Assembly: GCA_003130835.1 (NCBI GenBank)
Contig: QEXX01000130.1
Location: forward strand, 1-42,505
Direction: 5' to 3'
Source of the DNA: Anaerolineae bacterium
GTDB taxonomy: Bacteria > Chloroflexota > Anaerolineae > Anaerolineales > UBA4823
Length of the DNA stretch: 42,505 bases
Shown here: positions 21,428 to 30,225 of the stretch, piece after piece
Layout: each line of letters starts with the position of its first letter
Numbering within the stretch: the stretch's first letter is position 1
Translations under genes and position numbers: made by a program
Notes under the pieces: model-generated
Told to the model about the DNA's origin: nothing
Databases searched by the model: none
Seen by the model: the letters and a program-made list of their open reading frames with translations, nothing else

Positions 21428-24400
21428 ATGAAAGTTTCCCGTTTGAGTCATCCCTTTCTAAAGGCTATCTCCCAACGCGTCCTGGTGTACGATGGCGCTA
21501 TGGGCACCAATCTCCAAAAAATGAAATTAACCGCCCAGCATTTTGGCGGTGAAAAGACCTTTGGCTGTAACGATTTCCTGGCTCTCACCTATCCGGCCGC
21601 CGTTGAAGCAGTGCATCGTTCCTTTTTAGAAGTGGGGGTGGATGCCATTGAGACAAACACCTTTCGTTCAAACCGCATTACGCTGGGCGAATATGGCCTA
21701 GCAGAGCGGGTGATCGAAATCAACCGCGCTGCGGCCTCTCTGGCAAGGCGTCTGGCAGATGAATACAGCACCCCTAACCAACCCCGCTTCGTGGCTGGCT
21801 CGATTGGGCCCTCCGGAAAATTGCCCTCTGCTGACGATCCCGACCTCTCCAACATCAGCTTTGATGAATTGGTGGATGTTTTTTACCAGCAAGCCATCGG
21901 GCTGATTGAAGGAGGCGTGGATATATTGTTGATTGAGACCTCCCAAGATATTTTGGAAGTCAAAGCTGCCATCTTAGGCTTGCGCCAAGCTTGCCGCCAG
22001 CTTGGCGTGCAACTGCCGATTCAAGCTCAGGTCACCTTGGATACCAACGGACGGATGCTACTCGGCACGGATATCGGCGCAGCCCTGACGATCCTATGTG
22101 GCATGGACATCGATGTGATCGGCTTAAACTGCTCCACCGGGCCCGAACATATGCGCCAGCCGATTGAATTTCTGGGTAAACATGCCCCCTTGCCAGTCTC
22201 CTGCTTGCCGAACGCCGGTTTGCCCTTGAATGTAGATGGCGAAGCGGTTTATCCGCTCGAACCACAACCCTTTGCCCAAGAAATGCTCGGTTTCGTTGAA
22301 CGCTACGGCATTCGCGTCGTGGGAGGGTGTTGCGGCACAACCCCTGAGCACTTGCAACGCTTGGTGCAGGGATTACGCGAAAAAGGCTATCTCACGCCTC
22401 AATCCCGAACCTTTCAAAGGGCTGCCTTCCCGCCCCACCTAGCTTCAGCGGTGCGGGCAGTGGAGATGCACCAGCAACCGCCTCCTTTACTGATTGGGGA
22501 GCGCTGCAATGCCCAAGGCTCACGCCAATTTAAACGCCTTCTGCTGGAAGAAAATTATGATGCCATTCTGGATTTGGCCCGGCAACAGGTGGATGGAGGT
22601 GCCCATGCGCTAGACATTTCGGTAGCTTTGACAGAGCGCGCCGATGAAGCTGAAACCATGCGCAAAGTGGTCAAACGTTTAGCGGCCGGGGTGGATGTGC
22701 CGCTGGTCATCGACACCACTGAACCCGAAGTGATGGAAGTCGCCCTGCAAACCGCTCCGGGACGCTGTTTGCTCAACTCAACTCACCTGGAAGGCGGCGA
22801 AGCCAAAGCGCGGCGCGTGTTTCAACTGGCAAAGGATTACAACGCCGCCGTACTTTGCCTGACCATCGATGAGCAGGGCATGGCAAAAACCGCTCAGCGC
22901 AAGCTGCAGGTTGCAGAGCGCATTTACCAATTGGCAGTGGATGAAATCGGTTTAGCCCCTGAGGCGCTGGTCTTTGACGCGCTGACCTTTACACTTGCCA
23001 CTGGCGATGAAGAATACCGTTTCTCGGCGATCGAGACCTTAGAAGGAATTCGCTTGATCAAAGAGCACCTGCCCGGGGTATTGACTTCTCTAGGGGTCAG
23101 CAACTTGTCCTTTGGTTTAGCTGCCAACGCCCGCCCGGTTTTGAACAGTGTGATGCTGTATCATGCGGTGCAGAAGGGTCTAGATATGGCGATTGTCAAT
23201 CCCGCCCACATCACACCCTATGCCGAGATTCATCCGACCGAGCGCGAGTTAGCGGAAGACTTAATCTTTGCTCGCCGGGAGGATGCCCTTGCCCGCTTCA
23301 TTGAGTACTTTGCAGCGCAAGGCAATCAGGTTCGTCAAGCGGATACAGATCAGACTGCCACGCTGTTAGCCACGCTAAGCCCGCCAGAGCGCCTATATTG
23401 GAGGATTGTCCATCGGCATAAAGAGGGAGTAGAGGCGGATATTGATGAGATCATTCAACGTGCCATGCAGGAAGCTCCCTCACCCCTAACCCCTCTCCCT
23501 AAGGGAGAGGGGAATACTACCCTCTCCTCTCCCTCAGGACCCGAAGATGGGGGCGCGGGGAATACAAGGCGCAAGCAACACGAAATTGCGGTTCACATCC
23601 TCAATACGGTGCTCTTGCCCGCCATGAAAGAGGTGGGCGACAAATTCGGCGCCGGCGAATTAATTTTGCCCTTCGTCCTGCAATCCGCCGAAGTGATGAA
23701 AAAGGCAGTGGCTCACCTCGAAACTTACCTAGAAAGGCAAGAAGGCACCTCCAAAGGCAAACTTGTGCTCGCCACGGTCTATGGCGACGTGCACGACATC
23801 GGTAAAAATCTGGTCAAAACGATCTTATCCAACAACGGTTACACGGTAATCGACCTCGGCAAACAAGTGCCAGCCGAAACGATCATTACCACAGCGGTTG
23901 AACAACAAGCGGATGCCATCGGGCTAAGCGCTTTGCTGGTCAGCACCTCTAAACAAATGCCTCTGATCGTTAACGAACTGCATCGGCGCGGGCTAAAATT
24001 CCCGGTGTTGATTGGCGGGGCAGCGATCAACCGGCGCTTTGGGTGGCGGATTTTATTCACCGAAGATCAAAGCCTGTATGAGCCGGGCGTCTTTTACTGC
24101 AAAGATGCCTTTGAAGGTCTAGCCGTCATGGATCGACTCATGCAGCCCGAAACACGACAAGCCCTGCTCGAAAAAGTCCGTCAAGATGCCCAACGAGAGC
24201 TTGCCCGACCCTTGCCGTCTGAACCGAGTTCTGGCGGCCAACAACGCTCTGCGGTCCGCCCCCAACCTTTACAACTGCCCTCAGGGGTGCGTTGGGGCAC
24301 TCGCCTGGTGCGCGAGATGCCCTTGCAAGCGGTCTTTCAATGCTTGTTCAAGAACGATCTCTTCCGCCTCTCTTGGGGCGCAAAAAACGCCCATGGTGAA

Positions 24401-25075
24401 GAATGGGAACGCCTGCGCAGCGACTTTGAGCGCCGCCTCGAAGCCATGCAACGGCAAGCCCTGCAACAAGGGTGGCTCAAACCCCAAGGTGCGTATGGCT
24501 ATTGGCCGTGCCAATCGGAAGGCAATGACCTGATTGTGTATGATCCGAATTCGTTGAGCGAGCGTCCTGAAGACTGGCTGGAGTTAATGCGCTTTAACTT
24601 TCCGCGGCAAGAAGCTGAGGAGTTTCTCTGCTTGTCAGATTACTTTGCGCCACGTTCCAGCGGACTGCTCGATGTCGTTGCCTTCCAGGTGGTCACGGTT
24701 GGGCATGAGGCTACCGAGTACTTCGACCGCTTACAAGCAGAGGGCAACTATACCGAGGCTTATTTCGTACACGGCTTAGCGGTGCAAACCGCCGAAGCAG
24801 CCGCAGAGTACTTACATCGGCATATTCGCCGTGAATTGGGCTTGCCCGAAGGACAAGGCAAACGATATTCTTGGGGGTATCCCGCCATCCCAGACTTGGA
24901 AGATCACCGCAAAGTGTTCGATCTGCTCCCCGTTGAGCGAGAATTGGGCATGAGCTTGACGCCTGCCTTTCAACTTGTCCCCGAACAATCCACAGCCGCC
25001 ATTATCGTGCATCATGCGCAAGCCAAATATTACACGGTCGGTGGAAGCCGGGTTGAACAACTGATGAGAGGGTGA
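21428..25075 (+). CDS. metH: Cobalamin-dependent methionine synthase
   Basis: Transfers the methyl group of 5-methyltetrahydrofolate to homocysteine via methylcobalamin; 1215 residues, full length. Domains in order: homocysteine-binding barrel (~10-320) with zinc cysteines in GLNCSTGP and GGCCGTTPEH; pterin-binding barrel (~345-620, LLIGERCNAQGSRQFK, HALDISVALTERADEAETM); cobalamin cap plus Rossmann domain (~650-890) with VYGDVHDIGKNLVKTIL, whose His is the lower Co ligand; and the AdoMet activation domain (~900-1215, ending VPEQSTAAIIVHHAQAKYYTVG). About 33 residues at ~683-716 (starting SPLTPLPKGEGN) are the translation of an inserted palindromic repeat lying in a cap-domain loop. The next gene, 3 nt downstream, supplies methyltetrahydrofolate. 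The ribosome site at 21428 is weak. Confidence 0.97.
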   Translation: MKVSRLSHPFLKAISQRVLVYDGAMGTNLQKMKLTAQHFGGEKTFGCNDFLALTYPAAVEAVHRSFLEVGVDAIETNTFRSNRITLGEYGLAERVIEINRAAASLARRLADEYSTPNQPRFVAGSIGPSGKLPSADDPDLSNISFDELVDVFYQQAIGLIEGGVDILLIETSQDILEVKAAILGLRQACRQLGVQLPIQAQVTLDTNGRMLLGTDIGAALTILCGMDIDVIGLNCSTGPEHMRQPIEFLGKHAPLPVSCLPNAGLPLNVDGEAVYPLEPQPFAQEMLGFVERYGIRVVGGCCGTTPEHLQRLVQGLREKGYLTPQSRTFQRAAFPPHLASAVRAVEMHQQPPPLLIGERCNAQGSRQFKRLLLEENYDAILDLARQQVDGGAHALDISVALTERADEAETMRKVVKRLAAGVDVPLVIDTTEPEVMEVALQTAPGRCLLNSTHLEGGEAKARRVFQLAKDYNAAVLCLTIDEQGMAKTAQRKLQVAERIYQLAVDEIGLAPEALVFDALTFTLATGDEEYRFSAIETLEGIRLIKEHLPGVLTSLGVSNLSFGLAANARPVLNSVMLYHAVQKGLDMAIVNPAHITPYAEIHPTERELAEDLIFARREDALARFIEYFAAQGNQVRQADTDQTATLLATLSPPERLYWRIVHRHKEGVEADIDEIIQRAMQEAPSPLTPLPKGEGNTTLSSPSGPEDGGAGNTRRKQHEIAVHILNTVLLPAMKEVGDKFGAGELILPFVLQSAEVMKKAVAHLETYLERQEGTSKGKLVLATVYGDVHDIGKNLVKTILSNNGYTVIDLGKQVPAETIITTAVEQQADAIGLSALLVSTSKQMPLIVNELHRRGLKFPVLIGGAAINRRFGWRILFTEDQSLYEPGVFYCKDAFEGLAVMDRLMQPETRQALLEKVRQDAQRELARPLPSEPSSGGQQRSAVRPQPLQLPSGVRWGTRLVREMPLQAVFQCLFKNDLFRLSWGAKNAHGEEWERLRSDFERRLEAMQRQALQQGWLKPQGAYGYWPCQSEGNDLIVYDPNSLSERPEDWLELMRFNFPRQEAEEFLCLSDYFAPRSSGLLDVVAFQVVTVGHEATEYFDRLQAEGNYTEAYFVHGLAVQTAEAAAEYLHRHIRRELGLPEGQGKRYSWGYPAIPDLEDHRKVFDLLPVERELGMSLTPAFQLVPEQSTAAIIVHHAQAKYYTVGGSRVEQLMRG
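23478..23563 (+). repeat. Palindromic repeat inserted in frame within metH
   Basis: The sequence CCTCACCCCTAACCCCTCTC begins a perfect 11-bp inverted repeat (CCCCTCTCCCT 23490-23500, AGGGAGAGGGG 23502-23512). A second C/T-rich block follows from 23519. This CCCTCACCC-CTAACCCCTCTCCC type of element is common in intergenic DNA of many bacteria. Here its length keeps the metH frame open. Confidence 0.8.
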
Positions 25076-25078
25076 GCT

Positions 25079-26965
25079 ATGGAGTCGGTCACGGATTTGA
25101 AAGAATATCTATACTCTTCCGGGCAGCCGCTGCTCTCCGACGGCGCCATGGGAACGCAACTGCATGCGCGCGGGGTAAGCTTTGACGAATGTTTTGATGC
25201 CCTAAACCTCACCCAACCCGATTTGGTAGCTCAGATTCACCTTGATTACCTGCGCGCAGGCAGCGATGTCATTCAAACCAACACCTTTGGTGCCAACCGC
25301 TATAAACTTAGCTTACACGGTTTGGAAAAAGAGCTGCGGCGTATCAATCAACAAGGAGTGGAAATCGCCCACCAAGCGGCTCGCTCGGCTGCTAAGCGGA
25401 TTTTTGTGCTCGGCGATGTCGGGCCTCTCGGCATTCGTCTGGCACCCTACGGGCGCGTCCAACCTGAACAAGCCCGCCAAGCCTTTTGCGAACAAATCGA
25501 AGCGCTGCTCGAGGCCGGCGTGGATGCAATCCTGCTGGAAACCTTTAGCGACTTATTGGAGATCCGTGTGGCCATTGAGGCTGTTAGGCAATTGAGCGAT
25601 GTGCTGGTCATTGCTTCTATGACCTTCACCCGCGACGATGTCACCCTGCTCGGCGATACCCCTGCCCAGGTAGCGCGGCAACTGTTCGAGACAGGGGCAG
25701 ATGTCATCGGGGTGAATTGCTCTGGGGGTCCAGCCCAAGTTTGGCGCATCCTGCGTCAGATAGGGCAAACCCTGCTGACAAGCCACAAGGCATTGCCGCC
25801 CCTTTCGGCAATGCCCAACGCCGGTTGGCCGGAGCAGGTCGGAGGACGGATTATGTATCCCGCCAATGCCGCCTATTTCGGTGAGTACGCCTTGGCGTTT
25901 TGTGAGGTTGGGGCACGCCTGGTAGGCGGTTGTTGCGGCACCACCCCAGAGCACATCGCCGCCATGCGGGCAGCTTTAGACGGTCAAACGGTGGGATGCG
26001 CCCCGTCGGTGAGCGAATTATCCCTGCCGGTCGAGGTTGAAGACACTCATGTAGAAATGGAAGCGCCCTCGCGCTTGGCAAAGAAGCTAGCAGAAGGCAA
26101 GTTTGTGATCAGCGTTGAGATGGACCCACCGCGCGGCCTTTCCACCCACAAGCTGTTGGCTGGAGCGAGCTTGCTCAGCGAAGCCGGCGCTGATGTGATT
26201 AACATCGCCGATAGCCCGATGGCACGCATGCGCATGAGCCCTTGGGCGGTTTGCGAACTGCTCCAACGCACTTTCGATATTGAAACCACGTTGCACTTTC
26301 CAACGCGCGGTCGCAACTTGCTGCGTGTGCAGGGCGACTTGTTAGCTGCCCATGCTTTGGGCATCCGCAATGTGTTTGTCGTGATGGGTGATCCTACCTC
26401 CATCGGCGATTATCCTGATGCCATGGATAACTATGACCTTGTCCCTTCCGGATTGATCAAGCTCATTAAGCAACATCTGAACGTCGGGTTGGATCAAGCC
26501 GGGGGAGAACTGGGACAACCAACCCAATTTTTTGTCGGCTGTGCTCTCAACCTCACCCCCACCGACATTCGACAAGAAGCCAAGAATTTGCGTCGCAAGC
26601 TAGAAGCCGGGGCAGATTTTATCCTCACCCAGCCGGTCTTTCTGCCCGAGCAGGCCGAAGCATTCTTAAGGCATTACCAAGAGCAATATGGAGAGCTGAA
26701 AACGCCCATCCTAGCCGGCGTGTTACCCCTCTATAGTTACCGCCATGCGCTTTTCTTACACAACGAAGTACCCGGCATTCAGATTCACGAGGAAACGCTA
26801 GAGCGCATTCGGAAGGCCGGCGAGGACGCACCCCGCGCAGGGGTGCAAGTCGCTTTGGAACTGATCGAGCAAATGCGCGCCTGGGCAAGCGGGATTTACC
26901 TCATGCCCGCCTTTCACCGCTACGACATCGCTGCGGAAATTATCGAAGCCTGTCGAAAAGCTTAG
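25079..26965 (+). CDS. Bifunctional homocysteine S-methyltransferase / methylenetetrahydrofolate reductase
   Basis: 628-residue fusion of the YitJ type. Residues ~10-300 form a homocysteine methyltransferase barrel with LLSDGAMGTQLHARG, QTNTFGANRYKL, and zinc cysteines in GVNCSGGP and VGGCCGTTPEHIAAM. Residues ~330-628 are a MetF-like reductase: GKFVISVEMDPPRGLSTHK, TTLHFPTRGRN, VFVVMGDPTSIGDYP (FAD binding) and GADFILTQPVFLPEQAE. It would reduce 5,10-methylene- to 5-methyl-tetrahydrofolate for MetH and may itself methylate homocysteine. It starts 3 nt after metH with GAGAGGGTGAG as ribosome site, so the two form one operon. Confidence 0.94.
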   Translation: MESVTDLKEYLYSSGQPLLSDGAMGTQLHARGVSFDECFDALNLTQPDLVAQIHLDYLRAGSDVIQTNTFGANRYKLSLHGLEKELRRINQQGVEIAHQAARSAAKRIFVLGDVGPLGIRLAPYGRVQPEQARQAFCEQIEALLEAGVDAILLETFSDLLEIRVAIEAVRQLSDVLVIASMTFTRDDVTLLGDTPAQVARQLFETGADVIGVNCSGGPAQVWRILRQIGQTLLTSHKALPPLSAMPNAGWPEQVGGRIMYPANAAYFGEYALAFCEVGARLVGGCCGTTPEHIAAMRAALDGQTVGCAPSVSELSLPVEVEDTHVEMEAPSRLAKKLAEGKFVISVEMDPPRGLSTHKLLAGASLLSEAGADVINIADSPMARMRMSPWAVCELLQRTFDIETTLHFPTRGRNLLRVQGDLLAAHALGIRNVFVVMGDPTSIGDYPDAMDNYDLVPSGLIKLIKQHLNVGLDQAGGELGQPTQFFVGCALNLTPTDIRQEAKNLRRKLEAGADFILTQPVFLPEQAEAFLRHYQEQYGELKTPILAGVLPLYSYRHALFLHNEVPGIQIHEETLERIRKAGEDAPRAGVQVALELIEQMRAWASGIYLMPAFHRYDIAAEIIEACRKA

Positions 26966-26968
26966 TTT

Positions 26969-27247
26969 TTAGTTAGGAGGGGGGAGAGGTTCATCACTCC
27001 CCAGCGCTTGAGGTTTCTTGCGTAAGGTGAAAAATCCAACTGCCACCGGAACGACAATCAACAGCAGTCCAAGGCAGAGAATCAAGATTCCGACCGAAGG
27101 GGGAATGTTGCCACTTCCTTCGCCGAGTTCGAAAGTGCCGCCGCCGAAGGCCGAAATCACCCCAAAGAGACAGAGAAAGATACCCGGGCAACCACAAAGC
27201 AAAGCTGTCCCAATGGTAGCAATGATTCCAACAGTTTTCTTGTCCAT
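26969..27247 (-). CDS. Small two-TM membrane protein, function unknown
   Basis: 92-residue protein with two hydrophobic segments: KKTVGIIATIGTALLCGCPG continuing through IFLCLFGVISAFGGG (~3-36), and VGILILCLGLLLIVVPVAVGFFTLR (~53-77), then a short Pro-rich tail. Three Cys lie in the first segment. The start at ATG 27247 is preferred to an upstream in-frame codon (27325) because GGAGGT lies 4 nt before it. It converges with the methionine operon, 3 nt from the MTHFR stop. Similar short proteins are common in this kind of genome, but no function is assigned. Confidence 0.75.
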   Translation of the reverse strand: MDKKTVGIIATIGTALLCGCPGIFLCLFGVISAFGGGTFELGEGSGNIPPSVGILILCLGLLLIVVPVAVGFFTLRKKPQALGSDEPLPPPN

Positions 27248-27354
27248 AAGACCTCCAATAAGATAGGATACCTCTTCAACGCCACAACCCACGAGCGCCA
27301 AAGCCCAATCGCACGCCGGCGTCATGGTGAACTGCTGTAAACGCTTGCCCCTGA

Positions 27355-27540
27355 TGATTTTCGAACAGCTTGCTTCACAACGACGTACTCGCCGTGGATG
27401 CCTTAAGGGTATTATACTCTCTTCGCCAGCGGCTGATCGGCGGCTATCTGTCGAATCGTCGGCGTGGCATGGCGATCAGCGGCACCTTTGGGGCGTTACC
27501 GCGTGCGATGTTGGGGCTTTTGAGTCCCTTGAAAATCTAG
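27355..27540 (+). pseudogene. Possible C-terminal coding relic, unidentified
   Basis: One plus-strand frame without a start gives about 61 residues ending at TAG 27540 with protein-like composition: VLAVDALRVLYSLRQRLIGG, then YLSNRRRGMAISGTFGALPR and AMLGLLSPLKI. The amphipathic, Arg-rich tail is reminiscent of glycosyltransferase C-termini, but the family is not identifiable. It may be a remnant left by deletion, or chance. Confidence 0.3.
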
Positions 27541-27582
27541 ACCAGACCAGAGCCGCCGACACCCGCGCCTTCTCTGATTCGC

Positions 27583-27650
27583 AGCACCAGCGTCCCCGCC
27601 TGCGAAACTCGGCGGACGAGGACGTCCACCCTGCGGCAGGACGGCGGAGT
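27583..27650 (+). repeat. Dispersed GC-rich hairpin repeat, copy 3
   Basis: The core GGCGGACGAGGACGTCCACC is preceded by CGTCCCCGCCTGCGAAACTC, matching copy 1 (reversed) almost base for base. It is followed by CTGCGG and a CGGAGTCGCA block also present near copy 1. Confidence 0.8.
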
Positions 27651-27797
27651 CGCACCCTCCCTGTGAGAGACCAAGATGCAGAGAACGATTCCCACCGCTC
27701 CTATCGATAGTGATGAATCATGATGCCTTCCCAAACACAACCCTGGCTCGGGACAACCTAAATCTGATACCACTCCAAGAGAGGCTGATTTCTCTCC

Positions 27798-28334
27798 CTA
27801 TACCCCAGTCAAGGTACCGCGCACCCAATCACCAACCAGCCAATAACGAAAATCTTTGCCCTGACTGACTTGATAGGCACCATAACAACCATAAATCAGC
27901 GTGCCAAGCGGCAGAAGCCCAAAGATCAACGTAAGGACTAGGGCAAAGGGGATCAACACAACACCGATGATCAGCGCTGATAGAACCCCAACGATCGCCC
28001 ACATGACACCGATCAACGTTCCCCCGCCGTACCAGCCGATCAATTGGAAGATCAGCGACTGCAAAGCATGATAAGCGACAAACCGCGAGCGATTGCGATA
28101 GACCAAATAAATGATCAGGGCTGCAATTGGTCCCCCAAAGCCGGTCACCAAATTGACCAGCACACTCAGATGTGCCAATATCCCCCAGGTGCGTTCATCG
28201 CCTGGTCCTACTTGGGTAGGGGAAAGCCCCTCGGTGATAGAACTGCTCGGGACCGAGAGGTTTTCGCTTTCTTGAGGTTGGGTTTGTCCTGGTTCTTCAC
28301 TAGCAACGTTTGGACTTTCAGCTTGATCGGTCAT
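27798..28334 (-). CDS. DUF4870 / TIC20-like membrane protein
   Basis: 178-residue membrane protein. A polar, Pro/Gln/Ser-rich N-terminus (~1-45) precedes the DUF4870 pattern: RTWGILAHLSVLVNLVTGFG, GPIAALIIYLVYRNRSRFVA, YHALQSLIFQL. About four hydrophobic segments lie at ~50-165, and the end is KDFRYWLVGDWVRGTL. The family is related in outline to TIC20-like proteins; its role is unknown. It is divergent from the next small gene. Confidence 0.85.
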   Translation of the reverse strand: MTDQAESPNVASEEPGQTQPQESENLSVPSSSITEGLSPTQVGPGDERTWGILAHLSVLVNLVTGFGGPIAALIIYLVYRNRSRFVAYHALQSLIFQLIGWYGGGTLIGVMWAIVGVLSALIIGVVLIPFALVLTLIFGLLPLGTLIYGCYGAYQVSQGKDFRYWLVGDWVRGTLTGV

Positions 28335-28461
28335 TGATCACTCCTTTTGTTCAAGTTCTTTTCTATCTACGGATGACCCATCCAAAAGTATTAGATAAAA
28401 TCACCCCCAGCAAATTTGAAAATCTATATAAAGTTATCTGGTCAAATTGTCGTTGAGTTCC

Positions 28462-28467
28462 TATAAT
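28462..28467 (+). promoter_or_regulatory. Predicted -10 box for the small membrane protein operon
   Basis: A perfect TATAAT at 28462-28467 lies 24 nt before the ATG at 28492. TGGTCA at 28439-28444 (17-bp spacer) could serve as -35. Confidence 0.5.
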
Positions 28468-28491
28468 GCCCACTCAATAGGATAGACGAGC

Positions 28492-28635
28492 ATGCCCAAA
28501 ACAAGACAAGCCTCCCCTCGCCGATATCCTCCGCTTTTGGAGAAACTCATCCCCATCCTGATCGCCATCATTGTCCTGGTGATGTTCATTCTATTGGGAG
28601 TGGCAGTGGGGGTTGTGCTGGGCTGGATCGGTTGA
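28492..28635 (+). CDS. 47-residue single-TM protein, unknown
   Basis: Short gene not obvious by length: a basic N-terminus (MPKTRQASPRRYPPLLEKL) followed by one strongly hydrophobic helix (IPILIAIIVLVMFILLGVAV) and an end at GWIG. It has a TATAAT box upstream, the typical positive-inside organisation of a single-pass membrane peptide, and lies 30 nt before the next membrane-protein gene in the same direction. Function unknown. Confidence 0.65.
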   Translation: MPKTRQASPRRYPPLLEKLIPILIAIIVLVMFILLGVAVGVVLGWIG

Positions 28636-28665
28636 TTCTTCATCTATCTTGAGGAGACAGACAGA

Positions 28666-29385
28666 ATGACTTGGATCGGTTGGCTTCCCTTTCTTGCTTC
28701 CTTGGTTAGCTTCCTGTTTGCCATCGTTGTCTTTCGCAGGTATGTGCAGCGCAAAGGCACCCATTTGCTTTTGTGGGGCATTGGTTTGATCTTCTACGGC
28801 ATCGGTGGATTTTGTGAGGGCTACTATAGCGCCTGGGGATGGAATCCCTGGGTCTATCGGCTGTGGTATCTGTTCGGCGCCATTCTAGTTGCCGCTTGGT
28901 TGGGACAAGGTACGGTTTTTCTATTAGCTAAGACAAAATGGGCACGGATTACCTTCATCCTACTCCTCCTTGGATCGAGTTATGGGGCAGTGCGCGTGTT
29001 CACTGCCCAACTCGATCCCTCGCTCCTCACCACCTCGGCGCATACGGGCAGTGAATTAAGCGGCCATGCCATCGTCACGGCAGGTGTGCGCAGCTTGACT
29101 CCCATATTCAATCTATATGGAACACTGACCTTAGTGGGTGGAGCAGCCTACTCGGCTTGGTTATTCTGGCGCAAGCGCATCCTACTGCACCGCACGCTTG
29201 GCAACCTGCTGATTGCCGTTGGCGCCATGGCACCAGCCTTCGGGGGGACGTTTAGCCGCTTAGGCATACCCGGCGCCTTATACCTCAGCGAGTTGCTGGG
29301 GGTTTTACTGATGTTCGCTGGTTTTATCCGCGCAACTACCCCCATGGAAGTCAAAGAATCGGCTGCACGCCCTGTGCAAGCTTGA
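28666..29385 (+). CDS. Seven-TM integral membrane protein, unknown
   Basis: 239-residue polytopic protein with about seven hydrophobic segments: residues ~3-23, 33-53, 60-87, 93-112, 143-168, 180-200 and 208-228. A clear GAGGAGACAG ribosome site precedes the ATG. Notable features are GIGGFCEGYYSAWGWNPWVYRLWY between helices 2 and 3 and an Arg/Lys-rich cytoplasmic loop before helix 6. No known transporter or enzyme motif is recognised. Probably co-transcribed with the 47-residue membrane protein. Confidence 0.75.
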   Translation: MTWIGWLPFLASLVSFLFAIVVFRRYVQRKGTHLLLWGIGLIFYGIGGFCEGYYSAWGWNPWVYRLWYLFGAILVAAWLGQGTVFLLAKTKWARITFILLLLGSSYGAVRVFTAQLDPSLLTTSAHTGSELSGHAIVTAGVRSLTPIFNLYGTLTLVGGAAYSAWLFWRKRILLHRTLGNLLIAVGAMAPAFGGTFSRLGIPGALYLSELLGVLLMFAGFIRATTPMEVKESAARPVQA

Positions 29386-29467
29386 GATACAAACGCAAGC
29401 CTAAACGAGCATCCCGCTTACGGCTTCGCTCTATCCACAGGGGACAAGCCCATCTCGAGGGCGCTGC

Positions 29468-29512
29468 GGCAGGGATATGAGATGCGGTATAATGATCTCG
29501 ATCATCCCTGCC
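29468..29512. promoter_or_regulatory. mntP upstream region: TATAAT flanked by inverted repeat
   Basis: TATAAT at 29488-29493 is flanked by GGCAGGGAT (29468-29476) and ATCCCTGCC (29504-29512), a perfect 9-bp inverted repeat. It could be a regulator site or, for the right arm, part of an mRNA leader. No yybP-ykoY manganese riboswitch was recognised. Confidence 0.4.
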
Positions 29513-29551
29513 AGGCAGCGATTCATCCACCCCTCGGAATAGGTTTATTCG

Positions 29552-30109
29552 TTGATCGCCGAATCCCTCTTCATTGCGCTAGGTTTAGCCATGGATGCCT
29601 TTGCGGTTTCGCTTGGGGTGGGAACAAGCCAACTCTCTTACAGCACGCGGTCAAAGTTGCGTCTCGCCTTTCACTTCGGCGTTTTCCAAGCTGGGATGAC
29701 CCTCTTGGGGTGGTTGGGGGGCACAACCGTTGAGCCGCTGATTCGCCATTTTGACCACTGGATTGCCTTCGCCCTGCTCGGTTATGTGGGGGGGAGGATG
29801 ATTTGGGGCGGATTGCATCAAGAGCAGGAGAGCTACAACCAGGATCCGACGCGTGGTGGCTTGATGGTTCTGCTCTCGGTGGCAACCAGCCTCGATGCGC
29901 TGGCAGTTGGTTTGAGCATGGCAATCCTCAGAGCGCCGGTCTTTGTGCCTTCGTTGGTGATCGGCTTGGTGGCATTTTTGCTCTCTGGCATCGGTCTATT
30001 TTGTGGCTGTTATTTTGGGGAACGCTTTGGAAAACGGATGGAAATTTTTGGCGGTCTTCTTTTGGTTGCCATTGGTTTGCGCATCCTGCTCGAACATCTC
30101 TTTTTCTAA
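29552..30109 (+). CDS. mntP: MntP-type manganese efflux pump
   Basis: 185-residue inner-membrane protein with six helices in two repeats of three (DUF204). Each repeat carries the family's Asp motif: ALGLAMDAFAVSLGVG in helix 1 and SVATSLDALAVGLSMA in helix 4, the likely Mn(II) path. A hydrophilic loop (LHQEQESYNQDPTRGG) links the halves. The start is TTG 29552, placed to include the complete first helix, with AGGT about 8 nt upstream. The family exports excess manganese and is usually Mn-regulated; whether the DtxR-type regulator near 6 kb controls it is unknown. Confidence 0.92.
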   Translation: MIAESLFIALGLAMDAFAVSLGVGTSQLSYSTRSKLRLAFHFGVFQAGMTLLGWLGGTTVEPLIRHFDHWIAFALLGYVGGRMIWGGLHQEQESYNQDPTRGGLMVLLSVATSLDALAVGLSMAILRAPVFVPSLVIGLVAFLLSGIGLFCGCYFGERFGKRMEIFGGLLLVAIGLRILLEHLFF

Positions 30110-30225
30110 CTTGTGTAACGTTTTTTGGGAAAGCTCATCTAAATAATCAGAATGCAAACGCACTGCGCTCTATACGAAAAAGCGCAGAACAGTTATTCTA
30201 CGATTATTCTTTATGGAGGTGTTCG

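Larger units (their letters stand above)
27248..27797. other. Spacer with coding relic and repeat copy
   Basis: This 550-nt stretch carries a possible decayed coding fragment (27355-27540), dispersed repeat copy 3 (27583-27650) and no intact gene. A small hairpin near 27776-27795 may end the DUF4870 transcript. Confidence 0.5.

Noticed and set aside
29386-29551. yybP-ykoY manganese riboswitch before mntP
   Set aside because: The conserved loop sequences of that class are not visible.
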